Shown one piece after another: positions 23,001-33,455 of a stretch of 64,000 nt of DNA. Source of the DNA: Patiria miniata (lineage: Eukaryota > Echinodermata > Asteroidea > Valvatida > Asterinidae); NCBI RefSeq assembly GCF_015706575.1, contig NW_024037076.1:6668777-6732776 (forward strand). The letters run 5' to 3'. Each line of letters opens with the position of its first letter. Position 1 is the first letter of the stretch. The position numbers and the translations under genes were made by a program. The notes under the pieces were generated by a model. That model saw only the letters and a program-made list of their open reading frames with translations, did not search any database and was not told the origin of the DNA.

Positions 23001-26000
23001 GAATGGGACAGTGCCACCCCTTTTCCAAACTTTTATGTCTTTTTTATGTAAGGGCATTCTTTTTTGGTTCATTGGTTGTCATTTCTGACTGGCCCTTTTT
23101 GATTACTGCAAATGCTGTCTGGAACCCTCACTAACGAAAACGTTAATGAGGAAAAAATTGAATGTCAAATGCATGCAATCAGGCTCTGTGTTGTTTAAAC
23201 AACTTTTGAAAATAATAACCAATTTTACTTGAAGAATTGCGTATATACATAGCTGCCAACTGTTACGAATTTTTCGTAATTATTACGAATCGTTTGTTAA
23301 ATTACAAAAATACGATTTGCCACTAAAACATTATGAATTTCCCATTTACTACCTAATGAAAAATACTTGTAAAGTATCGTTTTTGACCGAAAACTTCTGG
23401 CGAAATGTCGCGATAATGGATGGACTGGTGACAAGTCTAATAAGAATGCAGTCAAGCACCGGATAGACATCAATGCAGGGTGCGCAGTGGAGTACTTGAG
23501 GACCAGACTAAAACTATTTTTCAATGGTGTGTCATTTGGGGTCCTACTAAAGCGCGTCAACAAGCGTCAACAAGCCTCAACGCGACGGTCGTCAACGAGC
23601 ATCAGCAAATTTTGTATAGGCTTTTGAATAATTAAAAACAGCTTTATATGGTAGAAAAAGCAATAAAAAACATCTTCTGCATATCAATTAAAGTTAGAAT
23701 TATTCTAAAACTTGTTTTTTTGAATGCGAAATGTTCGACGATTTTGTTGATAAAAGTTGGCCGCCATCTTGTTTATGTGTAGCTAGCCGTACTACGCATG
23801 CGTGAAGTGTACAGAGCCATACTACGCATACGCGAAGGATACAGCGCCATCCAAACAAGATGGCGGCCAACTTTTATCGACAAATTTGTCGTACATTTCG
23901 CGTTCAAAAAAACAAGTTTTAAAATAATTTTAACTTTAATTGATATGCAGAAGATGTTCTTTATTGCTTTTTCTACCATATAAAGCTGTTTTTAATGTTC
24001 AAAAGCCTATACAAAATTTGTTGATGCTCGTTGACGACCGTTGAGGCTTGTTGACGCTTGTTGACGCTTGTTGACGCGCTTTAGTAGGACCGGTCATTTG
24101 TGTGCATCTCCTGGTTGTGTGTACTGTATGTGAGTACTTTTCAGTGACGATCGTGAGCACATTTGGTCGCTTATTGCCGGGATGAGACCCATCAGTGCGA
24201 GATTTTAATCATGGAATTTAATAAGAGTATGGTTGGAATAATTGGTAATAGAGTTTGAGTTTGTCACAATGTCCAGAAAAGATAAATCAGCATGCGTTTG
24301 CAAGGTACATGTATGTTGGCGGGAGATTTCTATTGCATACGGTGGCCCTAAATCATTGTGTGTAAAAAAACATTGATACGAACTCGAAACTCCACATCGA
24401 TAGCATGCATCTCAAAAAAAATGTGCGCACATGTTATTATTGTTATTATTTATTTGACTTCAACAAACAAATACAGACATTGAAACAAAATTAATTTTAA
24501 AAAAAAATCATTAAATTTTTTTTTTAATTTTTTTAATTTTTTTTTTTAAATTATCTTTTGGCCTACAGTACATTATTATTCACAACAAGAAGGGTATGCA
24601 CATGTATGTGTACATGTAAACCATGTACCTGTTCTCGATGTTGGTAAAGCTTTTGATAAAACGAGCAGTTGAAAATGACCGCGCGGGTTGATTACTAATT
24701 GGGATTTTGAAAAGTTGGCAGCTATGTATATAAAATGTAGCAACCAATGCAATTGCAGAATTTGCAGTGGCATTGCCTCTCAACTATCAGGGGTCTATAG
24801 TTTACAATTACTGTTATGTCATGGCTGCCACTGCAGCTAAAACATTAGTGAGCTGCATAGTGCAGATAGAAGTCCACTTCATCTTGCCAAATTTACTTTA
24901 TTCTTTTGTTCAGTGATATCAACTCATGGTAATCTCCTAGCAATAAAGAAAACATTTATTTATTTTGTGTTTTGTTAACTTGTAGGAAGCATAACTTGTG
25001 CTGGAGTGTTGGGGACAGAACCAAACGCGATTGGACACCTGAAGACTCAGTTGATTTGATTGAAAGGTGAGAGTTGTTGTCAAATCAATCAAAAATCAAT
25101 CATGTCAATCATATGTCAAATACAAATAAGGGCATGGGATAAATAGTGACAAAAGGAATGCCTTTGAAACTGTTCCCAAAATGTACAAGCTTCAGGTTTT
25201 CAAGTATTCCTACTTTTCCTACTTTTTCCTTGTTTTTTTACCTAGCCTCTAATTTCCTACTTTTTGTCTCAAAATTCCTACTTTTTCCTACTACAACTCC
25301 GAAACATGAAATCTCATAGAATATTTTTTAAAACAGTGTTACACATTGTCATATACAATTCTTGCCAGTTGTGACAGGGTCTGTGATGTTTTGCACACCT
25401 GAGGATGCCATTTGCCCCCCAGGGTGTACAAAACCCATGAACCCCGTCACAACACGCTACAATTGTTTTGTTATACTATGGTAATAGATTACAGCTGTCC
25501 AATTCTGTCACTGGTAAGGTTTGAACTGTGGGTCTCTTTCTGTTGCAGTGCAGGAGCATGTTTTGGCGGCCCTTGAACTGGAACATGTTTCTGACGTCAC
25601 AGCCGTGACCTGAAACATGTTTCCTGTGCACCGCGAAAACGACTGACCGGAAAATTGTTCATGACGTCATGTTACTGCCTACGTGATTGCACACAACCCC
25701 CAAAAAATCACACAGCGACCGAACATGATTAACAATAACATTCAAAGCAAAAATGGGAGGTTTTTCTAAAAAGAAGGGAGGAAGTTCTAAAAAGAGTAGG
25801 CCTGATATTCTTTATCAACTTTCGTACCAATTGAAGGTAAAAACCCACTATTTAAACCCCATTAATGGTAAAAAGTAACGTCGTCTGCTAAGCTTGTTTA
25901 CCTTTCCGCCATCTTGAAACATAAGTGAACTGACTGGAAACTTCGGTTCAACTTTGGTCGAAACAATGACGTCATTTCAGTGTAACCAAAGCGCCAAAAC

Positions 26001-29000
26001 GGCCGCGAACCAGAAACATGTTTACGGTCACAGTGCCAAAACGTGCCCCTGACTTGGCCAACTTTTCGCACAGAATTGTCTGTAGTTTTCTTCGTGCTGA
26101 TGCTGTCCTGTTCAACAATATCTCACAGGAACATACATGAATTTATGTACTACCAGCGTAGCTACAACCTCGTACCCCAGGTCACACTAATATAATACAA
26201 CACTGTGGAAACGACACTTTCAACAGCGGGAAAGATCAACGTAATGTACACCATACATCACTTATGTACCACGCCATACAACCACTAATCTCTATATAAA
26301 GACTGGATAGCGGATATCCATACAACATTCACACAGTAGACTTTGCATATTGACCAATTCATCCCCGGTCTCACGAAGATGGCCGCGTATAATACGAATG
26401 TTCTACGCGTATATACACGCGCATTGTATTAACAGTTGACGCGCATTTTGGTCGAGTACACATATTATGATGATCTAAATTGGACACATTTCCGTAGTCA
26501 TTATTATTTCCAAAACGCCGAAAAAGGGAACTGCGGCATTAAAAAAGTAAACCACGATTTAGAGAAATTGCAAACCTTGGTCAGTAGTGGTGGTCAAAAT
26601 ATAAGTCAAATTAACCGCGATGTTACAAAAGAAATCTGCTGTCTATAAAGACGGCAACTTGTCCTTTGTAGATCACCAGCCGGTCTCACCGGTCTCACCA
26701 ATATGGCGTCAAATTCATTCATTGTGCGGCTCTTTATCCACTATCCAGTCTTTATATAGAGATCATTGCATAAAACGTTCATGTGTTTTTGTGGCATGTC
26801 ACGTGATCCACTCTCGACCAATACAAATTTACAATCCATTACCGTGGTATAACAAACAATATGTCAATCACACAATGAAGAGCTGGGGCGCAGGAGTACT
26901 GAACTGTACTTCCAAGAGCTTAGTTGGGGATGGAGCAAAAGTCCTACTTTTATCCTGATTTTGTCCTCCAAAGTCCTACCTTTGTCCTGTTTCTATTTTG
27001 AAAACTTTGACCTTTTTCACCTGGCTCTGTTTGAAAGCCTGAAGGTTTAATAATCCAGTTACACAGGTTCAAACATTGAACTTTTCAAAATCCCCCATTT
27101 CACATGTTGATGTGTAATATCTAAGGTGTATTTTTATGGGGTGAGGGATTTGTACCATATCAGGGTTGGACCTTGACTTTATGTTCTCTAGCCAGAGAAC
27201 AAATCTTGTCAGTGTTTTCAATAAACAGATCTCATAATTTAACCCTAAACAGTTCATAATATACATCTTTGCTTTCTGAATTAAATGATTTATTTCTTCC
27301 TGTCCTTTCATCTTTGCTGTAGCCCATAATGTTTGACTCGTCAGCCAGGCTACTTGAGGAATAGTTTGACTAGCCTGCCGCTGTTTTGACTAGCATTTGG
27401 CTAGCGGGCTACTGCCAAAGTTGCACCCTGCATATTGACTTAGTTCACAAGTACCCCCCTCAATGGTGAAAATGACAAAAAGATTGTTATACCACGGTAA
27501 TAGATTGTGAATTTTATTGGTCCATCATCGTGTCATGCCACAAACATAGGTGTACAGCAATGTGCGCCGTGTGTGCGTGGTACATGAGTGATGTACTCCA
27601 CAGGGTACATTATTAACTTTTTCTCTCCCGCTGTTGAAATGTCGTTTCTACCACATTGTAGTATATTTGTGTGACCTCGGGTATGAGGTTGTAGCTACAC
27701 TGGTACTAGGTAAATCGATGTATGTTTCTACGAGATGTGCCATGGGGGACAGTGAAGCAATATTTCTGCTATGACGGCTGATATTGCTTACACTGTTTGT
27801 CTGCTCTTTTTTTTAACGGCGCAAATTTTGCCATAATTTCGCCGTAATTTTACAGTAATAATGTTGGCAGATGACAACAGTTTGCCTCCAATTAAAGAAG
27901 AGTTTTCTCTCTCATTCCAAAGACAGAAATTTGATTTTTGAACGAGACAGCATCGGTACGGAAAATACTAAAAATTCTGTGTTAAAAGTTTGCCAATTCT
28001 GTACCGCAACAGGAAGAGACCCACAGTCTCAGACATTAGTCATCTACTATCGTGGTATAACAAAACAAATGTTGCCTACTGTGACTCGCATGCAAATGGC
28101 ACCCTTGGCTTCGCCTCCATGCCATTTGCCCCCTCGGGTGTACAAACACCATGGACCCTTGCCACAGCAGGCAACAATTGTATAATGTTGATAATGAAGG
28201 ACACTGAATCCCCATTGCTGACTGGCGTGCTTAGTTGCACTTTTCTCATGTGCAGACACTATAGCTCTATGCATGTATAAAGTGAAAATGGGTTACGTGC
28301 ATATCACATTAGAACTAGCCAGCTGACCCCAGCAATCTCGGTGGTGGTTGCGTGGTAAGACAGCTGCACTAATCAGCAGGAGGTCATAGCGTAGAGTCAC
28401 ACCTGAGTATTGCTTGTGATTTTTTCTTGCAAGCCCTCAGGCTACACTGAATCTACAGTGTTTCTAAAAGTCATGTCAGGATGGGCAAGGCAAAACCAAA
28501 TATTACATTAAAAATTTGTTGTGTATCTTGTGCCATACATTGTAGGTGCACATAAGCATTGGCGAGTGTGCAGTATATCCTTCACTTGCTCATGTGAGTA
28601 GTCCTCACAGAGTCCACACATTGAATGCTCATTTTGCAATCAATATCAATGACTTGACTGTCTTTCTGTGCAGTGTGTATGCCCTTGATGTCAATGAGGA
28701 ATTTGAAATAGACTGGGTCAAGATGCACAAGAAATTCTGGGAAAGGTAAGCTGGGGTCAACAAACTCTCTGACCAACATGGATGTTGTCAAAACATACAA
28801 AGTATTGCTACAGCCAATTCAAGATGGAATGAGGCATTTACTGTGTACAAATATAACAACACACATTTGCAAGTCAGATCATTCATTAATTTTTTCCATA
28901 TTTTGGAGTTGAATAACATTAAATTCTTCACAAATTATTTATTTCAAAATGCACATAAAAACATAAAAAATACCAGTCTACAAGAGACACTTCCAAAACT

Positions 29001-30814
29001 CAGAATTTTTTTCCCCATACTCATAAATGCAGAGAGAAGAGTGAACAGGCCACAGTATACATGTAATTAAACTATGAACCACTTAACAAGTAAAGTATAC
29101 ATGAACCAAGCAAATGCTGAACAATAGTAAACAAAGATCAAACGAGCATTGCAATTTGCATTTTAAAAAAATGATATATGTTTGTATTAGTCCAAATACT
29201 GCCTTAGTCATTATCTCTCTCAGATACGGTGTCAGAGAGGGTCAAGTATGTTGTGATGACCTATGATATAATCTTTGTCAATTAAGTTTGATATTTACAC
29301 AAGCACAAATTAGCAAGGAATTCATGTGTACATGTACTTGAGAACCAGATCAAGCATTGAATGGCTAATGGTAATGGAGCCATAGACACTAGTTTCAACA
29401 CAGCCTATGACACTGTAAAGCCCCTCAGTAAGGGTGAAACCATTGTGTTGAAGCTATTGCATCATAATTGTGCAGTGCTAGATGTGGCCTCGTGGGCCGG
29501 AGTATTGATTCTGTGTCTGTGAACAAAAGGTAAACAAAACAGACTTGATCTTCCAGCCAATTTTATAAAGAGATACCGGTAGGGTTGTGTCCAGTCTCAC
29601 AAAGCATCAGCGTTGTAGTAGTCGAGTTCATTCACAAGTCCTTTCACAAATGCTTTTACAATTTCAATCACAAGTAATGGAATGAACAGTGAGAATAGGA
29701 ATGCTTTTGTTTCAGGTCATTTGAATAGCTGATCGATGGACTCTACAATACTGCAATACTGCTGCTTGCTAAAACTTATCCTTATCTTTTTCTTCAGGGC
29801 ACCTTCCCCTGCCAAATTATCCCTACAGTGGTACACTCTCAAGCTGAAGCATCTCAAGAACTGGCACTTCATGACGTTTGAAGGTTAGTCAAACTTTGCA
29901 AATGTTTCTCTCATCCTTTCTGCCAAATGTTGCCTGGTACCTGTCCTTCGTTGATTTGCAAATGTCATGCAGTTTTCTTCCTGGAAAAAATTTGGATATG
30001 AGAAGGGAACAAATGTTGGTGTTGAACTTGCACTTAAGACCTGTGAAATGGCACTGTGAATGGCACTGTGCCACCTTGACCTGCATGTACATTTCAAGAT
30101 TAGAAATAGCTAGGGCTGTCTCCAATATGTCAAATATTTGAATATGCGATCATCAACTGAATATTCAAATAGTTTTTTTTGACGGTTTGAATGTTCCCAA
30201 TGAAAAAACTATGCACGTGTACACACGACTGTGATGTTATTGTAATTGTAAAGTTGCGTTTTTTAATTTTCTGATGCCACTTTTTTGTGGACTGTATAGT
30301 TTACTATACTTTCTCTTTATACATGATTGCTCTATACTTGTTGTACGTTCAGTGCACTATTGTGGTACTTTTGTAGTGCTCAGTGGTCTTGTGGCAAACT
30401 GGAGTGCTGAAAGGGAGTGGCGTCCCTTGCCTCAGTGTGATGACTACAGTCATTGAACTGAGGCAAGGGACACCACCTGGCTGGCCAGTGTATTATAAGA
30501 TGCTAGAAAGCGTAGGAATTGGTCTCGGGAAAATCCCTAATTTCGCCCTTGAAAAGTCATGGAAAGTCATGGAATTTCATTTGAAGATTTCTGTGGGAAC
30601 CCTGTCTCAAGCACTTAATTTGTTTGTGTTCTCTTTAATTGCAGAGATCTTGGATGAGTTGTATCACAAAATCCTTCCAATATTGAAAGAGCGTATCCAA
30701 CAACGTATCCAACGACGGATCCAACGACAGGAAGCCCGCCAATCCCGATTCAAATCCAAGGAGTTCATCAGTGATACAGAGGAGGATTCCTGCTCTGACA
30801 ACGAGTGGTATTAG
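17042..30814 (+). CDS. TTF1: Transcription termination factor 1-like Myb protein
   Basis: There are ten exons: 17042-18344, 19246-19322, 19872-19977, 20385-20463, 21610-21749, 22120-22285, 24986-25066, 28674-28745, 29798-29883 and 30645-30814. All join in phase to give 759 residues. The N-terminal half has repeated lysine clusters (KKKKKRK) separated by acidic/serine stretches, as in vertebrate TTF1. The C-terminal half has Myb-type helices: KWTGLEDRILQANV, then YTEEEISAIMKLRKVYGHRW, then KWSKSEQRQLRSAI, with WREVVPKVPTRSRSQCMNQW. An ILDELYHKILPILKER helix and an acidic tail ending DNEWY close the protein. In vertebrates TTF1 binds rDNA terminators, stops RNA polymerase I and organises rDNA chromatin in the nucleolus. 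TATATTTCAG just before 17021 could be an acceptor, so an upstream 5' exon is possible. Confidence 0.92.
18600..18990. repeat. Poly-G/poly-C composite repeats in TTF1 intron 1
   Basis: G-runs lie at 18605-18617 and 18692-18718, with more near 18890 and 18950. The block closes with CCCCCTGGATCCGCGCC, a phrase also seen in related form near 32455 and 32770. It appears to be several fragments of one G-rich dispersed family. Confidence 0.6.
21836..22001. mobile_element. Hairpin MITE, copy 1
   Basis: Arms containing ATATTTGACTGCTGTGATGT and its complement enclose a C-run and the phrase ACCCTTGGCTTCGC. The overall fold is a hairpin of about 160 bp. Related hairpins with the same central phrase lie at 28045-28190 and, more diverged, at 25350-25475. 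Confidence 0.7.
23242..24732. mobile_element. TIR element of about 1.5 kb hosting element C
   Basis: A perfect 20-base terminal inverted repeat, TATATACATAGCTGCCAACT, lies at 23242-23261 and, as its complement, at 24713-24732. Inside the left end is a TTACGAAT-type repeat. Element C (23539-24092) is inserted within it, so the host was about 930 bp. A TA target is possible, but the flanks do not settle it. It lies in TTF1 intron 6. Confidence 0.7.
23539..24092. mobile_element. Element C: fold-back transposon with tandem-repeat ends, 8-bp duplication
   Basis: GTCATTTG lies at 23531-23538 and 24093-24100. The ends are GGGTCCTACTAAAGCGCGTC and, read inward from the right, CGGTCCTACTAAAGCGCGTC, followed by runs of GCGTCAACAA units. 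The two halves are inverted copies of each other over most of the 554 bp, meeting near 23810. Both arms carry a YY1-like AAGATGGCGGC (23857-23867 and, inverted, 23760-23770). Same family as element A. Confidence 0.9.
25350..25475. mobile_element. Hairpin MITE, diverged copy
   Basis: CCAGTTGTGACAGGGTCTGT on the left and the CCCCGTCACAACACGCTACA type on the right form a loose stem. The centre has GGATGCCATTTGCCCCCCAG, related to the centre of the copy at 28045-28190. It is followed by TTGTTATACTATGGTAATAG. Confidence 0.5.
26140..26870. mobile_element. Dispersed element, inverted partner of 27484-27740, split by a MITE
   Basis: This copy holds GCGTAGCTACAACCTCGTAC, then AACGACACTTTCAACAGCGG, TGTACCACGC and finally CATTACCGTGGTATAACA. 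The same blocks occur in reverse order and orientation at 27484-27740 (GTTATACCACGGTAATAG through GAGGTTGTAGCTACACTGGT). The MITE at 26288-26763 interrupts it. Confidence 0.65.
26288..26763. mobile_element. MITE with 24-bp terminal inverted repeats
   Basis: The left end ATCTCTATATAAAGACTGGA is mirrored at the right end, where TCCAGTCTTTATATAGAGAT finishes at 26763. Subterminal GGTCTCAC motifs with nearby ATGGCCGC or ATGGCG follow on both sides. It carries no protein. Confidence 0.75.
27484..27740. mobile_element. Second, inverted copy of the dispersed element
   Basis: It matches 26140-26870 in opposite orientation and lacks the internal MITE. Together the two copies flank about 600 bp of TTF1 intron 7 and could pair in the pre-mRNA. 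Confidence 0.65.
28045..28190. mobile_element. Hairpin MITE, copy 2
   Basis: Arms AAATGTTGCCTACTGTGACT and the complement around CCACAGCAGGCAACAATTGT enclose a second stem, CAAATGGC/GCCATTTG, around ACCCTTGGCTTCGCC. It is the cleanest example of the family also seen at 21836-22001. Confidence 0.7.
30422..30471. repeat. Stem-loop in the last TTF1 intron
   Basis: The 15-base arms GTCCCTTGCCTCAGT (30422-30436) and ACTGAGGCAAGGGAC (30457-30471) are perfectly complementary. Inside them ATGACT pairs with AGTCAT around AC, extending the stem. It lies about 170 bp before the final coding exon. Confidence 0.75.
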
Positions 30815-31897
30815 GCATTGCTATGCCCAAACCCAACTCAGAATCCTATTTGCCCAAATTGGTATTTTCTTTCTAGGAATATATTTACTGATTGTGTCAA
30901 ATGTTGAATTGAGTTTATTGTGATATTGTTTGAGTGAATACATGCTGGGATTCAAGGATTTCATTGCTGATTGTAAAGAGGACAGTGACCATAGTTTAGA
31001 CGAAGAAGTTAATGTCCAGATCCAACTCGTAATCCTAAAAATTCAACTTGGAATCATCCTTCATGTAGATCATTCAGTGATTTTTTTTCAGATAAAGAAT
31101 TACGTTGATTGTGATTTATCAAGTGATTGTAAGTTCAGAGTTGTAACGAGTCACTGATTTTTGTGACTCGAGTCGAGTCATTTTAAAGAAGTGACTTGAG
31201 TCGATCATTAGGTCAAGAAGGTTGAGTCGATCGTCAAATATATAGCTGGAGTCAATTCGAGTCAAATTTATTTCAAATAAATTTAGCCGGCGTTCGAATC
31301 CAAGAGCTAAATAAGAAATCGCCCAAAGCCACTGATGAAACAACGAATTGCAAAAGTGTTTAAACTCCTTTTTCTTGATAGTATTCTGTGTGTTCTAGAA
31401 CCATGAGTTGGGAGTCTGTGACACGTATGTTTGTACATGACAAGCAGCTGCTGTGTTGTACTGTATTTGCAAAGTGATGTGAACATCAAATTTTGCACCG
31501 TAAGTCATTGCAAATCCTTCGCAAAGTTAAGCTATTATTTTTGGGACTCGAGTCTTATTAGCCTTTTTTAAAAAGCACTACCAAATAAAATTCCTCATTT
31601 TCTCTCATTGACTTTTTGACTACATCACATACACAGTTATGCCATTAAGTGGCTGACAAAGTTTTGGCAGTCATCATCACAAATCTGGAGAAGAGTCCAC
31701 GGTATATTTTGTCCTTTGTTTGTTATTACTTTCCCCTTTCACGGTCTAGATCCCCTCCTGCATACACCACCCTCATTCGTTCATTAATTCATTCATTCAT
31801 TTATTCAGCCAGTCAGAGTCGGTTCCTAGTTGCTCTCTTCTACTGTTTTTTTTTTTATACTTAATATGTTTTGTTATTTTATGGGTTTTTTTGTTTT

Positions 31898-31982
31898 TTG
31901 TTTTTGTTTTGTTTTTGTTTTTGTTTTTGTTTTTGTTTTTGTTTTTGTTTTTGTTTTTGTTTTTGTTTTTGTTTTTGTTTTT
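31898..31982. repeat. (GTTTTT)n microsatellite
   Basis: About 14 near-perfect GTTTTT units. The long K/N-rich and F/V-rich reading frames on the two strands here are by-products of the repeat. Confidence 0.95.
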
Positions 31983-32454
31983 CATTTTTTTTTATTGTCT
32001 ATGTATTTATTTATTGATTTGTTGGATAGTTTGTTTGTTTACTTCTTTATTGGTTCTTTTTTGTTTTCCTTAATGTTCATGTATGTTTTTTTTTTTTGGT
32101 CATATTTGGTTGTAAGATTTGTCCTGGTGGAATGAATAATGATAATAATAATATTCAATAAGAACAAGTATGTTTAGCCTGAACAAAATCCATACAAAGC
32201 TTTGTGTCTCTGTTTTTTCAAGTGCCCTTAGTGTTGTAAGATTGTGCTTCAGATGTTGGAAAACAACTACTCTTCCCGGTCACCCGAATAATTATAACAG
32301 TTTGGAAATAAATTGCCTTAGAACAGATGTTGTGGAAAGCTCAGTATTTTCTTCACAGTTAGCAGATTACGTTGTAAGCTTCGAGAAAAAATGGACGAGA
32401 GAATTATAACTAACAAGTTATATGCTCTCCCTTTACAGCTCGTCTCAGCCCAAG

Positions 32455-32775
32455 GGCGGATCCAGAACACAATTTTTTTTGGGGGGGGGGCCAAAAAAAT
32501 TTTGGTCCCCCCAAAAAAGTGGGTCAAAAAATTACGGCGTGGGGTTCGGGGACCGCTAAAGGGCCCCGAAATTTTTTGGATTCTAGATGCTCTGTGGTGA
32601 CCTGAGGCAATTTCTGACTACTTTAACCAATGTTTTTTTGAGGAAAAGATGGTGATGTACTCATTGCCTGCCTTTATTGCGATGTCACATAAAAAATTTT
32701 AAAAAATGGTTTCGTTTTTTTTGGGGGGGGGGGGCCATGGCCCCCTTTGGCCCCCCCCCCCCCCCCCGGATCTGC
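32455..32775. repeat. Poly-G/poly-C-bounded dispersed repeat
   Basis: It starts GGCGGATCCAGAACAC followed by a G-run and ends in a long C-run followed by GGATCTGCC. The middle shares GGATTCTAGATGCTCTGTGG with the copy at 7262-7445. The inverted GGATC-type ends suggest a non-autonomous element or a processed composite; its class is unclear. Confidence 0.6.
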
Positions 32776-33455
32776 CTATGTCTCAGCCAGAGAGTGCATT
32801 GTGTCTTGAACTAGAAAACTAACTTACACAGTTAACTAGAAATAACAATCATTAAAAGATACAGAAAGTTAAGATTTTTGGTTATTTCCAAAAAGTTGAG
32901 ACATGTACTAAATTCAAAAATCAAAAATGTATAAAATTTTGTTATGTACTATAATGTTCACTTTTTAATGGCTGTGTTTATTGAAGACTTTGTTTACATT
33001 TCAAGCACGGGATGTAAATAAATATGACGTAACAATTAAAAAGCTGAGTTTTAGGGTTTGTTCTTTAATCTGTTCTATATTGGGATTCAAAGAATCTGCA
33101 TTTTGGATATGAATATTTCCTGTATTGAGGGATAGAGGCTTAATAAGGAGTTTCATGTCTTAAATATAGTATATCGAAAACCTTTAAGAATCCAGTCTGC
33201 AAACAGAAATGTCCGAGTTTACTCAATATTATTATCAACTGTAAAAATCTTGTCGATGGAGGGCGCTAGATTTTAAATGGCAGCCTCCATGTACCGCCTC
33301 CATCCCTTACCATGCGGAATGAATGGGATATGATCGTGTAAAAAATGTAGCGCTATTGTCTCGTGCAGTTAGTTTGATAGAACTAGAAGATTTGTGTATT
33401 TTATAGTTGTGCCCAAGTGGAGGCTATAATTAAAACTCAATAAAAGCTTTCAATC

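Larger units (their letters stand above)
30815..33455. other. TTF1-DDX31 intergenic region
   Basis: About 2.6 kb lies between the TTF1 stop and the DDX31 start. It holds clustered GAGTCGA/GACTCGA motifs at 31147-31275, AATAAA at 31584-31589 as one possible TTF1 poly(A) signal, a TTTTTG microsatellite, a poly-G/poly-C repeat, and AT-rich sequence before the DDX31 promoter. No further gene was recognised. Confidence 0.6.

Noticed and set aside
27871-28280. Overlapping open frames of about 100 codons
   Set aside because: They run through a hairpin MITE and have no recognisable protein features.
28338-28405. tRNA-like stretch with GTTGCGTGGTAAGAC
   Set aside because: The B box is too degenerate and the fold was not convincing; at most an old SINE fragment.
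30383-30814. A single open frame of 143 codons as a separate gene
   Set aside because: Its 3' part is the last TTF1 exon (from 30645); the 5' part is intron sequence with a hairpin and is open by chance.
31797-32135. Lysine/asparagine-rich and phenylalanine/valine-rich frames
   Set aside because: Products of the GTTTTT microsatellite on the two strands.
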